DNA from: Sulfuriferula nivalis
GTDB taxonomy: Bacteria; Pseudomonadota; Gammaproteobacteria; Burkholderiales; Sulfuriferulaceae
Direction of reading: 5' to 3'
NCBI RefSeq assembly: GCF_009937995.1
Contig: NZ_AP021881.1
Span: forward strand, 372,001 to 436,000
DNA length: 64,000 bases
A program made the translations under genes and the position numbers. Below the pieces are notes generated by a model. The model did not search any database. It was given only the letters and a program-made list of their open reading frames with translations, and was not told where the DNA came from. Below, piece after piece: positions 7,406-15,540 of this stretch (the first letter of the stretch is position 1; each line of letters starts with the position of its first letter).

Positions 7406-8020
7406 ATGAAACTCTACATGACACCTGGTTCCTGTTCGACAGGGATACACGTATTGCTAGAGGAGATAGACTTATGTTTCGAGGTCTATCTTGTTAACTT
7501 GATGGCCGGGGATCAATATCAGGCTGATTATGTCAGGATCAACCCAAAATCTACCATTCCTACTCTGGTGCGTGATGATGGCTCATCGATAACTGAATTT
7601 CAGGCTATCGCGTGGTGGCTGGCACGTAGCTATCCACGAGCCAGATTGTTACCTGGTGATGTGGAGGGTGAAGTTCGGGTGATGGAGATAATGGATTATG
7701 TCGTCGGAACTATCCACGGTCAGGGATACACGCGTATTTTTACAGCCAGCAATTACACGACCAATGTAGCCGAACATGATGCAATTAAGGCGCGAGGACA
7801 CGAGATCGTTGAGCAGTGCTTCGCTGTGATCGATACGCTGCTGGCAGGCAAGCAATATGTTGCAGGCAGTTTCTCAATTGCTGATGCGGCGTTGTTTTAT
7901 GTTGAGTTCTGGGCTGACAAGATCAACATTACGTTGCCGCCGAATTGCCTCGCACATTACCAGCTTATGCGGACGCGCCCAGCAGTGCAGCGCGTGTTGC
8001 ATGAAGAAGGATATCGATGA
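7406..8020 (+). CDS. Glutathione S-transferase family protein
   Basis: A 204-residue GST-fold protein: N-terminal thioredoxin-like part beginning M-K-L-Y-M-T-P-G-S-C-S, the cis-proline loop S-T-I-P-T-L-V near residue 53, an E-F-Q-A-I-A glutathione-binding turn, and a C-terminal helical domain with S-I-A-D-A-A-L-F. GST-like proteins are common in nif clusters of proteobacteria and are thought to help against oxidative damage; the substrate is unknown. It is the last gene of the first plus-strand run and converges on the next gene. Confidence 0.85.
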   Translation: MKLYMTPGSCSTGIHVLLEEIDLCFEVYLVNLMAGDQYQADYVRINPKSTIPTLVRDDGSSITEFQAIAWWLARSYPRARLLPGDVEGEVRVMEIMDYVVGTIHGQGYTRIFTASNYTTNVAEHDAIKARGHEIVEQCFAVIDTLLAGKQYVAGSFSIADAALFYVEFWADKINITLPPNCLAHYQLMRTRPAVQRVLHEEGYR

Positions 8021-8051
8021 TACGGTGTTGTTCTAACCACCTGCTTCAAAT

Positions 8052-8378
8052 TTAACGAACAACTATTTGAATGTCGATGTCGCGGCTCAACCAGCCAACT
8101 GTGATCAGGTGAAAAGCGGCATAATCGGCTTCATCCCATATCAAACACAAATGTGCTTCCTGCTCGGTCAGTAATTCGTTGCCACGAAATAGCTTGTCGT
8201 TAGCCTTGGCACAAGCAACTGGGTCCACACCATAACGGTCGAATACGGCACTGGCTGCGGCTATACCGCTGCTGATGCTTTCGGGTGTGGCAATCCATGC
8301 ATCCTGACCTTCGATGCGGATAGCAGGTTGCGTTGCTGGTTTTGTTTGAGCAGCTTCAATTTCTAGGGTTGCGTGCAT
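8052..8378 (-). CDS. Small protein of unknown function, sigma-54-controlled
   Basis: A 108-residue protein without a recognised family. It has an A/T/Q-rich N-terminus, then I-E-G-Q-D-A-W-I-A-T-P-E-S-I, and an acidic C-L-I-W-D-E-A-D-Y-A-A-F segment. ATG 8378 is preceded by AAGGAGA. Upstream, on its own strand, a good -24/-12 element (8422-8437) and a shared NifA-type site (8553-8568) place it in the nif regulon by inference. Confidence 0.7.
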   Translation of the reverse strand: MHATLEIEAAQTKPATQPAIRIEGQDAWIATPESISSGIAAASAVFDRYGVDPVACAKANDKLFRGNELLTEQEAHLCLIWDEADYAAFHLITVGWLSRDIDIQIVVR

Positions 8379-8421
8379 TGTAGTCTCCTTTTGTTTACAT
8401 GCGGATGCATGTAAACGCAGC

Positions 8422-8437
8422 AGCATAAACCATGCCA
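8422..8437 (-). promoter_or_regulatory. Sigma-54 promoter (-24/-12) for the 8052-8378 gene
   Basis: On the minus strand the sequence TGGCATGGTTTATGCT has the GG and GC doublets ten bases apart and matches the sigma-54 consensus TGGCAYG-N4-TTGCW well. It lies 44 bases before the start codon of the minus gene. Confidence 0.75.
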
Positions 8438-8552
8438 TTTGCTTCGATCTCGTCTAACCCTCGCCAATCAAGGATTCCAGCGTTAGTGCTCATCTCGTAA
8501 ATACCGGAATCGATATCACACTACGACAATTTGATGTGATGGTTGTCTGTTT

Positions 8553-8568
8553 TGTCGTAAATCTGACA
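8553..8568 (+). promoter_or_regulatory. NifA-type upstream activator site (TGT-N10-ACA)
   Basis: TGTCGTAAATCTGACA fits TGT-N10-ACA exactly. It is placed between two diverging -24/-12 elements, about 115 bases from the minus one and about 91 from the plus one, both suitable distances for NifA acting by DNA looping. Confidence 0.65.
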
Positions 8569-8659
8569 GCGTGAAATGTCTGTGGTACTGATGAGTGCAA
8601 ACGAGCCAAAGGCAGCCAGATACCGTGTAGACGTCAATAATCATGTGAATGACAGAACG

Positions 8660-8675
8660 GGGAACGATATTTGCT
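8660..8675 (+). promoter_or_regulatory. Sigma-54 promoter (-24/-12) for the amine-oxidase operon
   Basis: GGGAACGATATTTGCT has GG and GC doublets ten bases apart and a good -12 half (TTGCT). It ends 31 bases before ATG 8707, with a NifA-type site upstream. Confidence 0.7.
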
Positions 8676-8706
8676 AGATTAGCCATATAGTGTATTTCTG
8701 GGGGTC

Positions 8707-9816
8707 ATGATGCTGGACACGGCGATAATAGGTGGTGGATTAAGCGGGTTGGCATTAGCGCGGCAACTGCAACAACAGGGTAGCAAATTTGCCTTGTTTG
8801 AAGCGCGTGAACGGCTGGGTGGTCGTATCTTGAGTATCCCGGTTGATGGCATGTCACTGGATCTCGGTCCTGCCTGGTTCTGGCCTAAGACCCAGCCACG
8901 CATGACGCGTCTGGTGGTGGCGCTTGGACTGGAAGCTTATGCACAATATGATCAGGGCACAGTGTTGAATTTGACTGACCCGGACAAAGCACCTGTGCCA
9001 TATCCGACAGAAGGTGTGCATGATGGCGCTCAGCGTCTGGTAGGCGGTATGGCCAGCATGGTACAGGCGCTTGCTGCCAGATTGCCTGAAGCATCGATAC
9101 ATTTAGGCCATGTGCTTATTTCAGTTACTCAGTGTAATAACCATGTTGAATTGCAGTTTCGCTGTGGCGATAGTATTGAGCTTGTGCTGGCTCGACGGGT
9201 AGTGATGACCGTGCCACCACGATTGCTGGAAGAGCATGTGCGTTTCGAGCCGCCGCTGGATGAATCGTTGCGCCAGAGCATGCGTGCGACCTATACCTGG
9301 ATGGCGGATCAGGCCAAAGTTGTGACCACATATTCACAGCCATTCTGGCGCAAGGCAGGGTTGGCCGGTAATGCTTTTGTTGAGCATGAACAGGCGATGC
9401 TGTACGAAACCTTCGATGCCTGCGATGCCAGCGGAGATCATGCTGCATTGGGTGGTTTCATGGCATTGTCCCCAGCATTGCGCACTTCGTTTCAGGTGGG
9501 CATGCCGATACTGATTTCCAGCCAGCTGGTGCAGTTGTTCGGCATGGAGGCAGACGACGGTACTCAATATGTACAAGACTGGGCTACCGAGGTTTATACC
9601 AGTAGCACGCTGGATCAGTCGCCACCTACCCGGCATCCGGCTTATGACGATCCGACACTGCGCCGTTCGGTATGGCAATCCAAGCTGTACTTTGGTGGTG
9701 CTGAAACCGCGGGTTACGCAGCCGGATACATGGAAGGCGCACTCGAAGCCAGTGAACGTGTGGCGTATTTGTTAGCTGCTGATGTCGGCGTTGCGCGGGC
9801 ATTGTCGGTCGTATGA
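8707..9816 (+). CDS. FAD-dependent amine oxidase family protein
   Basis: A 369-residue flavoprotein of the monoamine oxidase/phytoene desaturase fold. The N-terminus shows the dinucleotide motif I-I-G-G-G-L-S-G-L-A followed by F-E-A-R-E-R-L-G-G-R; the C-terminus has the second FAD motif Y-F-G-G-A-E-T-A with G-Y-M-E-G-A-L. No signal peptide is seen, so it acts in the cytoplasm. The substrate is unknown. It is the first gene after a sigma-54 promoter and opens the accessory operon that runs to 14240. ATG 8710 is an equally possible start. Confidence 0.85.
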   Translation: MMLDTAIIGGGLSGLALARQLQQQGSKFALFEARERLGGRILSIPVDGMSLDLGPAWFWPKTQPRMTRLVVALGLEAYAQYDQGTVLNLTDPDKAPVPYPTEGVHDGAQRLVGGMASMVQALAARLPEASIHLGHVLISVTQCNNHVELQFRCGDSIELVLARRVVMTVPPRLLEEHVRFEPPLDESLRQSMRATYTWMADQAKVVTTYSQPFWRKAGLAGNAFVEHEQAMLYETFDACDASGDHAALGGFMALSPALRTSFQVGMPILISSQLVQLFGMEADDGTQYVQDWATEVYTSSTLDQSPPTRHPAYDDPTLRRSVWQSKLYFGGAETAGYAAGYMEGALEASERVAYLLAADVGVARALSVV

Positions 9817-9909
9817 TAGCCAATAATTTTATCGGCGTGCTGGTCGTGGTCGGCGCGGTGAATACCTTGCGTGCCGACTTGCCCCATCTTACCTATTCAG
9901 GAGAAATGT

Positions 9910-10386
9910 ATGATCTACGTAGTCGAGTTTCCGCAGCAAGGCAAACCCCATGCGTGGTTTGCATTCGAGAAAGAGGATCTGCTGCACAAGATATATGTAA
10001 CTGATACCCGTAAGGAGTGGGAAATATTCGATGTGGTGACTGCACGCGAATTGCTTGAGCTTCTGGGAAAAGTCGCAGATACGACCGATGCGCGTGATGA
10101 GTTTCCAGCGATTTGCAGTCTTGGTGACGAGCATGGCTGGGACGCGCCGCTGTACCGGGCGGATTATTTGCTGGGCGACGGCGTATTTCAGACCGAAGCT
10201 GTTAGCGAAACCGATGCCTGTGTTGCCGCGCTGGCACGACGTACGCAATCGTACAAAATCTACTGGTCCGATTCGCAAGCCACCGCTGCGCTGGAAAGTG
10301 ATCCAGTTATCATCGACGATTACTGGGCCAAGGACGCATTGCGCGGGCAACTGGTCGCACTGGAAATACTGGAAGGCATAGAGTAA
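9910..10386 (+). CDS. Unknown protein encoded before the AAA+ ATPase
   Basis: A 158-residue acidic protein with no family that I recognise. It starts M-I-Y-V-V-E-F and contains H-A-W-F-A-F-E, and in its second half D-S-D-P-V-I-I-D-D-Y-W-like acidic stretches. AGGAG lies before ATG 9910. Its TAA overlaps the start of the AAA+ gene (TAATG), so the two are probably co-translated and may be partners. Confidence 0.7.
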   Translation: MIYVVEFPQQGKPHAWFAFEKEDLLHKIYVTDTRKEWEIFDVVTARELLELLGKVADTTDARDEFPAICSLGDEHGWDAPLYRADYLLGDGVFQTEAVSETDACVAALARRTQSYKIYWSDSQATAALESDPVIIDDYWAKDALRGQLVALEILEGIE

Positions 10387-12086
10387 TGAAGCTGCAGATA
10401 GAACGGCCCTATGTAGAAGCACTGGTCGACGCATTCCCCGGGCTGGCGTCGTTAAAGGACCAGCTCAAGTTTGGCGACAAGGTCGAAGTACGCTACAGCC
10501 AGTTATCGGCACCAGAACGCAGCTTGCTCGGTGAGCTGTATCAGGCCGCAGGGCCGGAGATGCAGGTACGCGCCGCGCAATTCGCTACCTTGCAGCAGGC
10601 CATGAACGACGACGGCGTGCGCTTCAAGGCCGACGAGCTGGAAATGGTGGTGCCGGCCATAGCCGATTATTTGATGACTAACGCCATACGCGGCTGGCTG
10701 TTTACCGCCAATGCGGCGAGCAAACCGCTGCCTTATGTTGTTACCCGCCTCGACTATACCCCGGCATCGAACGACGAAACCGGCAAGGTAATGGTCGAGC
10801 TGAAAGCCAATGCCAAGGGCACTATTACCATGGCGACGTTTCGTATCGGCGCAGGTGATATCGACGGCAAAACCATGGGCGAAATCTTTGCCGCCAAAGG
10901 CTATCTGAAGGAAACTACCGCGCTGATCAATGCTTACGACGATACGGTGACGCGTTACTTCGACTGGCGCGCGCAATATGGCGCGCAGTTTTCCGGGCAA
11001 GGCACCGGCTTTTATACCGAAGACCCGAATTCGTCGCATCGCAATACCGACTGGTCGCGCAAGGATGTGGTGGTGCTGTCGAGCAGCGGCGGCACCGCTC
11101 GGCTAGTCAATGACGAGAGCATACTGACTTCGCGTACCTTAACGCTGGAGGTCACTGGCGACATACTCGGGTCGTATCTGACTAAGGCTGCCAAGAGCAA
11201 CAAATACGATGCCGAAGACGAGGCCAAGGAATCACAGGCAGCTATCCCCAAGGGTCTGTTTTGCCAGCTGCCAGTGCATGCCTACATACTCATGTTTCAC
11301 CTGGAACTGCACCATTATCTGTGGGTACATGTGGACGACATGACGCCTTACCAGTATCAGCCCGCGCTGAAGCAGAAGCTGATCCTGCCGCAGGAACAGA
11401 CCGACCTCATCGATATACTGACCGCCGAAATGGATGTGCTGATGGACGATATCGTCGCCGGCAAATCGGGCGGTACCACGGTGCTGTGTGCCGGACCAGC
11501 AGGTGTTGGCAAGACGCTGACTGCCGAAGTCTATTCCGAAATCATCCAGCGCCCGTTGTATCGCGTGCACTCGGGTCAGCTCGGGCTCAACGTCGCCTCC
11601 ATGGAAACAGCGCTCAAGGAAGTGCTGACCCGCGCCCAGCGCTGGGGAGCGGTGATGCTGATTGACGAGGCCGATGTTTATATCAAGCGCCGCGACGATA
11701 ACATGACCATGAATGCCGTGGTTGGTGTGTTCCTGCGCGTGCTGGAATATTTCAACGGCCTGCTGTTTCTCACCACCAACCGCGTCGACGACATCGACGA
11801 AGCTATCGTCTCGCGCTGCATTGCACTGATCAAGTTTCATCCGCCGCAAAGTGATGCGCGGCGCAAGATCTGGCAGGTGATGACCGAACAGTTCGAGCTG
11901 GAAGTGGATGCGGTACTGATTGACCAGCTGGTCGACATGTTTCCCACTGCTACTGGTCGTGATATCAAAGGGCTGGCCAAGCTCACGGCCAAATTCTGCC
12001 ATCACAAACAGTTGGCACCGAGTGCGGAAGCATTTATGCGCTGCTCAGTATTCCGTGGCATGGATTTCGGTCAGGCGGCGGCATGA
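10386..12086 (+). CDS. AAA+ ATPase with long N-terminal domain
   Basis: A 566-residue protein. Residues 1 to about 330 form an unrecognised N-terminal domain; the C-terminal AAA core has Walker A G-P-A-G-V-G-K-T at 370-377, Walker B V-M-L-I-D-E-A-D at 423-430, a sensor-1 L-F-L-T-T-N-R and an arginine-finger segment D-E-A-I-V-S-R. Single-AAA proteins of this form remodel or disassemble other proteins. Its immediate neighbours on both sides overlap it and are unknown, suggesting adaptors or substrates. A role in nitrogenase or Fe-S protein quality control is a hypothesis. Confidence 0.85.
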   Translation: MKLQIERPYVEALVDAFPGLASLKDQLKFGDKVEVRYSQLSAPERSLLGELYQAAGPEMQVRAAQFATLQQAMNDDGVRFKADELEMVVPAIADYLMTNAIRGWLFTANAASKPLPYVVTRLDYTPASNDETGKVMVELKANAKGTITMATFRIGAGDIDGKTMGEIFAAKGYLKETTALINAYDDTVTRYFDWRAQYGAQFSGQGTGFYTEDPNSSHRNTDWSRKDVVVLSSSGGTARLVNDESILTSRTLTLEVTGDILGSYLTKAAKSNKYDAEDEAKESQAAIPKGLFCQLPVHAYILMFHLELHHYLWVHVDDMTPYQYQPALKQKLILPQEQTDLIDILTAEMDVLMDDIVAGKSGGTTVLCAGPAGVGKTLTAEVYSEIIQRPLYRVHSGQLGLNVASMETALKEVLTRAQRWGAVMLIDEADVYIKRRDDNMTMNAVVGVFLRVLEYFNGLLFLTTNRVDDIDEAIVSRCIALIKFHPPQSDARRKIWQVMTEQFELEVDAVLIDQLVDMFPTATGRDIKGLAKLTAKFCHHKQLAPSAEAFMRCSVFRGMDFGQAAA

Positions 12087-12358
12087 TTCCGGTAGCTTCA
12101 GCGGCTGCGACCTCGCGTTTTTACGTCGCGGAAATGATCACCCATAATTTCATTTTTAAGGGTGTTGGGCGACAGAAGGAAGAAGCTCGGGCAGTGCTGC
12201 TCGAAGCGTGGACGGCGCACCGTACTGCGCTGCTGGCACAATATCCGGAGCGCACTGATAGCATTCCAGCAGCCGATAAAATGGAGGACCATTTTCGCAT
12301 TTATTATCTGGAATTTGACATGGATGCAGGCTATCGTGGCAATGACAGGCTGGTGTAA
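12083..12358 (+). CDS. Small protein coupled to the AAA+ ATPase
   Basis: A 91-residue protein of unknown family. Its ATG overlaps the ATPase stop (ATGA), which implies translational coupling. It contains Y-V-A-E-M-I-T-H-N-F-I-F-K-G-V-G, a helical A-R-A-V-L-L-E-A-W region and the ending Y-Y-L-E-F-D-M-D-A-G-Y-R. The coupling makes it a candidate adaptor of the ATPase. Confidence 0.7.
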   Translation: MIPVASAAATSRFYVAEMITHNFIFKGVGRQKEEARAVLLEAWTAHRTALLAQYPERTDSIPAADKMEDHFRIYYLEFDMDAGYRGNDRLV

Positions 12359-12395
12359 GCTGCTTTCGAAATCATTATTTAAAAGGTTGAATTAG

Positions 12396-13079
12396 ATGAA
12401 TTACGCTTTTGCCCCTGCTCCCATTGTCAGCATACCGGCGATGTCCAGCAACCCGTTTCCAGTACGGCGTATCTATTGCGTCGGTCAGAATTATGCTGCG
12501 CACGTGCAGGAGATGGGCGGCGACGCAACACGTGAAGCACCGTTCTTTTTCACCAAACCGGTACAGGCCATCCTGCCCAATAATTCGGTGATGCCTTATC
12601 CGCCAGGCACCAGCGACCTGCAACACGAAGTTGAACTGGTGGTTGCCATGGCTATCGGCGGCCGCAATATTGCGCTGGAAAAAGCCAACGACTATATTTT
12701 CGGCTATGCCGTCGGCCTCGACATGACCAAGCGTGATGTGCAACGTGCCGCACGTGAGCAAGGGCGGCCGTGGGATATGAGCAAAGGCTTTGATCACTCG
12801 GCACCGTGCTCCGCGATTACGCCAGAGTTCTACACCGGCGTGATTGCCAGAGGCAAAATCGAACTGAAAGTAAACGGCGAGATCCGTCAGAGCAGTGATG
12901 TCGGCGACATGATCTGGAAGATACCCGAGATCATTAGCTACCTGTCACAGCAGGTCGAGCTCTGCCCCGGCGATCTGATTTTCACCGGCACTCCAGCAGG
13001 CGTTGGCCCCGTGGTTACGGGTGATGTTATTGAAGCTACTGTCGCCGGGCTGGAACCACTGATTATTACCATAGGCTAG
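12396..13079 (+). CDS. Fumarylacetoacetate hydrolase (FAH) family protein
   Basis: A 227-residue FAH-fold enzyme. The entry motif [17 protein letters not shown] near residue 50, the metal-site H-E-V-E-L-V and the ending [17 protein letters not shown] are all present. Members hydrolyse or decarboxylate beta-diketo acids using Mg2+; length suggests the single-domain form (acylpyruvase or oxaloacetate decarboxylase-like). Its substrate here is unknown. FAH-family genes also occur in other nif clusters. Confidence 0.85.
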   Translation: MNYAFAPAPIVSIPAMSSNPFPVRRIYCVGQNYAAHVQEMGGDATREAPFFFTKPVQAILPNNSVMPYPPGTSDLQHEVELVVAMAIGGRNIALEKANDYIFGYAVGLDMTKRDVQRAAREQGRPWDMSKGFDHSAPCSAITPEFYTGVIARGKIELKVNGEIRQSSDVGDMIWKIPEIISYLSQQVELCPGDLIFTGTPAGVGPVVTGDVIEATVAGLEPLIITIG

Positions 13080-13093
13080 GCAAAGGATAAATC

Positions 13094-13258
13094 ATGAACG
13101 TCGCACAGTTGATAGCAGCGTTGCAGACCATGCCGCAGCAGGCGGTGGTGCTGTTTGAAGGCGATGGCGGTTACTCGCTGGTCGCCGGCATGAATCTGGA
13201 AAAGAACACCAATGGCTTGCCGGATGAAGTGATACTTTTTCCGGATATGAACGAGTAG
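13094..13258 (+). CDS. 54-residue protein between FAH and BolA genes
   Basis: A short gene, ATG 13094 to TAG 13258, with AAAGGAT upstream. The product begins M-N-V-A-Q-L-I-A-A-L and carries V-V-L-F-E-G-D-G-G-Y and L-P-D-E-V-I-L-F-P. Gene spacing is tight on both sides (14 and 22 bases) and codon use matches the neighbours, so it is probably real. No family is recognised. Confidence 0.6.
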   Translation: MNVAQLIAALQTMPQQAVVLFEGDGGYSLVAGMNLEKNTNGLPDEVILFPDMNE

Positions 13259-13280
13259 TTTTACCTTTGAAAGGATCAAC

Positions 13281-13529
13281 ATGCTGACAGCGAACGAAAT
13301 AAAAGGCTACATCACCAGCGGCCTGCCTTGTGATCACGTTGAAGTGCTGGGTGACGACGGCCAGCACTTCGAAGCGGTCATCGTCAGCCCACAATTTATC
13401 GGCAAGAGCAAAGTGCAGCAGCACCAGCTGGTTTACAAGGCGTTAGGCGACCGCATGCAGGCAGAAATCCACGCGCTGGCCATACGTACTTTCACGCCCG
13501 AAGTCTGGGCGCAATCAACTACCCATTAA
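13281..13529 (+). CDS. bolA: BolA family protein
   Basis: An 82-residue BolA-fold protein with H-F-E-A-V-I-V-S-P-x-F-x-G-K near the middle and H-Q-L-V-Y-K-A-L and the family-typical I-H-A-L-A-I-R-T. BolA proteins form [2Fe-2S]-bridged pairs with CGFS glutaredoxins, and the next gene encodes one. Together they probably sense or move Fe-S clusters for nitrogenase. Confidence 0.9.
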   Translation: MLTANEIKGYITSGLPCDHVEVLGDDGQHFEAVIVSPQFIGKSKVQQHQLVYKALGDRMQAEIHALAIRTFTPEVWAQSTTH

Positions 13530-13544
13530 TTCAGGAGCAGTAAA

Positions 13545-13862
13545 ATGAGCATACAGGAAAAGATACACACCCAGGTCACCACCAGCCCCATCGTGTTGTA
13601 CATGAAAGGCACGCCGCAGTTCCCACAGTGTGGTTTCTCCGGCGCGACGATACAGATATTGCAGGCGTGTGGGTTGAAAGATTATGTCACCGTCAATGTG
13701 CTCGCCGATCCTGAAGTCCGCGACGGTATCAAGGCATATGCCAACTGGCCGACTATTCCGCAACTGTACATCAACGGCGAATTTATCGGCGGCGCTGACA
13801 TCGTGCGCGAGATGTTCCAGCAGGGAGAGTTGCAGAAGTTGATAGCAGCAGCGCAGGGTTGA
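13545..13862 (+). CDS. grxD: CGFS monothiol glutaredoxin (Grx4 type)
   Basis: A 105-residue glutaredoxin with the C-G-F-S active site in P-Q-F-P-Q-C-G-F-S, the W-P-T-I-P-Q-L-Y cis-proline loop and the G-G-A-D-I-V glutathione-binding motif. It carries [2Fe-2S] clusters between assembly scaffolds and targets. It is 15 bases after bolA, so the two are co-expressed. This is a nif-operon copy; a housekeeping copy would be expected elsewhere. Confidence 0.92.
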   Translation: MSIQEKIHTQVTTSPIVLYMKGTPQFPQCGFSGATIQILQACGLKDYVTVNVLADPEVRDGIKAYANWPTIPQLYINGEFIGGADIVREMFQQGELQKLIAAAQG

Positions 13863-13880
13863 TGTTTCAGGGATCCGGAT

Positions 13881-14240
13881 ATGTTGAATGCATCATTGTT
13901 ATCCATCATCGAAGAAGCCTGCACGGCGGTGTTAATCCTGACTGAAGGTCTGGAAGAGGAGGAGTTTCTCCACTCCAGACTGACTCGAGCGGAGGTTATT
14001 CGGCAAGTCAGAATAATTACCGACATTGCCGGTAAATTGCCTCAACAGACCATCACCACCTTGGCTGAAGTGGATTGGGATGGATGGGCAGCCACGGCCA
14101 GACAATTGGCCGAGTCAGGTGCGGCGGCAGATGTGGCATTATGGTTTGTGGTCAGGTCGCTTATCCCAGCGACGATCATGTGGTTGCGGGTGTATCGTAA
14201 AAATCAGCCGGAGTTGTTTGAGTATGTGCCTGTGATTTAG
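13881..14240 (+). CDS. HepT/DUF86-like protein without the HEPN catalytic motif
   Basis: A 119-residue helical protein whose order of motifs (E-A-C-T-A-V, F-L-H-S-R-L-T-R-A-E-V-I-R-Q, D-W-D-G-W and a late L-W-F-V-V-R-S-L-I-P) resembles HepT-like HEPN proteins. The R-N-x-x-x-H motif for RNase activity is not present (A-R-Q-L-A-E-S in that place), and no MNT partner lies nearby, so it is not likely to be a toxin. It ends the accessory operon. Confidence 0.55.
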   Translation: MLNASLLSIIEEACTAVLILTEGLEEEEFLHSRLTRAEVIRQVRIITDIAGKLPQQTITTLAEVDWDGWAATARQLAESGAAADVALWFVVRSLIPATIMWLRVYRKNQPELFEYVPVI

Positions 14241-14270
14241 TGTGGAAGTTAGTTTGTGACAATGCTCAAG

Positions 14271-14849
14271 TCAAATCAAGTCAGCTGCAGCGCGTAGTAT
14301 CGATGCTGTTAAGGGTAATTGATTGCGCTCAAAAGTGGCAATCAGCTCATTTGCAGTTTTTGGTGGATTGCGTAGCCGGGCACGCATGGCTTTGATCGCT
14401 GCCAGAGCCTCAATTTCACGCAGTTCCAGTTGATTGGCAATAAAGTCATCTGGATGCTGGGCTTCTATATTAAATGGGCTCAACACTTCCGCCGGGAAAT
14501 CTTTAAGATTAAACGTGACGATTGCATCCGCGTGTCCGATGATTGTGGCACCCAATACATGGGTATCTCCCGGATCGGGTAATGTTAGCGTGCTCGCAAT
14601 AGTTTCGTAATTCTCGACCATGCAATCCAGTACGCTGCTATTCATTGCCCGGCAGGTGCGCTCAATATCATCGGACTTTAAATCCGGGCGATTGGCTAGT
14701 AAATTTCTGACCCATTCGTTTTGTATGTCACTTGTCCAGCGCGCATGATATAGCCCAGACCGGGCAAGGCTTAATAGCAAATCGCGCAATGGCGCTGGAT
14801 ACAATACACATGCATCGAGAATGGCAGTGTAACGTGCCGACCCGGACAT
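14271..14849 (-). CDS. PIN-domain toxin
   Basis: A 192-residue PIN-domain protein. The first catalytic aspartate is in A-I-L-D-A-C-V-L-Y-P, and the others in L-P-D-P-G-D-T-H-V and I-V-T-F-N-L-K-D-F-P. PIN toxins of this length cleave RNA when unopposed. Its ATG overlaps the stop of the upstream antitoxin (TGATG). The pair probably forms a toxin-antitoxin module in accessory DNA. Confidence 0.8.
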   Translation of the reverse strand: MSGSARYTAILDACVLYPAPLRDLLLSLARSGLYHARWTSDIQNEWVRNLLANRPDLKSDDIERTCRAMNSSVLDCMVENYETIASTLTLPDPGDTHVLGATIIGHADAIVTFNLKDFPAEVLSPFNIEAQHPDDFIANQLELREIEALAAIKAMRARLRNPPKTANELIATFERNQLPLTASILRAAADLI

Positions 14850-15316
14850 CAGTAACCCATATCCAGAGCTTGCGCCTGGTCAGCCAATGTTTGCAATGCG
14901 TCGTCTGCTTCGCGCAGCATTGAATTTTGATACTCGATTAACTTGTCGAACGCAATGCGGCGATGACGGCCAACGCGGATATATTCGATTTTGTTTGCTT
15001 CGAGTTGTTTGACCACGAAGGGGCGCGAGACATTCAGGATGTTTGCTGCCTCTTGCGTACTGAGTAACAGTTTTTGCGGGATCAGTGAAAAGGGTTGGCG
15101 TTGTGCCATTTTCCCCAGGATTTCCGCGAACAGGCGAAGTGCTTGTGGTGGCACTTCAAGCGTAGGCGGATTGCCGCTTTGATCGTTATCATCAACCAGA
15201 ATGATTTTGTGCGCACGTGAATGATCCAGAGCGGCCATGATGCAACGCTGGGCAATCTTGGCGAGTTCGGCGTCGTGCTCATTGAGTGCTGATTCATTTA
15301 GTGTAGATGTGGACAT
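14849..15316 (-). CDS. Antitoxin with excisionase-type HTH domain
   Basis: A 155-residue protein. Residues about 85-135 form a MerR/excisionase-type DNA-binding domain (L-S-T-Q-E-A-A-N-I-L-N-V-S-R-P-F-V, then I-R-V-G-R-H-R-R-I). The first 80 residues are acidic and probably bind the PIN toxin encoded downstream. This HTH + PIN arrangement is a known toxin-antitoxin type. It probably represses its own promoter. Confidence 0.78.
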   Translation of the reverse strand: MSTSTLNESALNEHDAELAKIAQRCIMAALDHSRAHKIILVDDNDQSGNPPTLEVPPQALRLFAEILGKMAQRQPFSLIPQKLLLSTQEAANILNVSRPFVVKQLEANKIEYIRVGRHRRIAFDKLIEYQNSMLREADDALQTLADQAQALDMGY

Positions 15317-15540
15317 GGCATTTACCTCTGTTTTTGACGTTAATTAGTCAACCTTAATTGTTGATAATTATAGACCATAAACGAAATAAAGTAATTATTC
15401 GAAATAAACGAAACCGCTTTGTTTGAGTGGTGATAATGACTTATCTGTGGTTGTTATTTTTGGTATGGTAGTTCGAGATTTGTTCGAACTGAATTTAGAC
15501 TATAATTAGTCTTGTTATGGTTATTTTCAGGAGTGTTGTA

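Noticed and set aside
9817-9909. GG-N10-GC pattern (CGGTGAATACCTTGCG) as a further sigma-54 promoter
   Set aside because: The -24 half is poor and there is no activator site; the spacing of the doublets alone is a weak criterion.
9813-10004. Plus-strand frame between the amine oxidase and the next gene
   Set aside because: It overlaps the better frame at 9910-10386, which has AGGAG and fits the operon spacing.
11232-12005. 257-codon minus-strand frame opposite the AAA+ ATPase
   Set aside because: Antisense shadow of a GC-rich gene; no conserved motif and no start signal.
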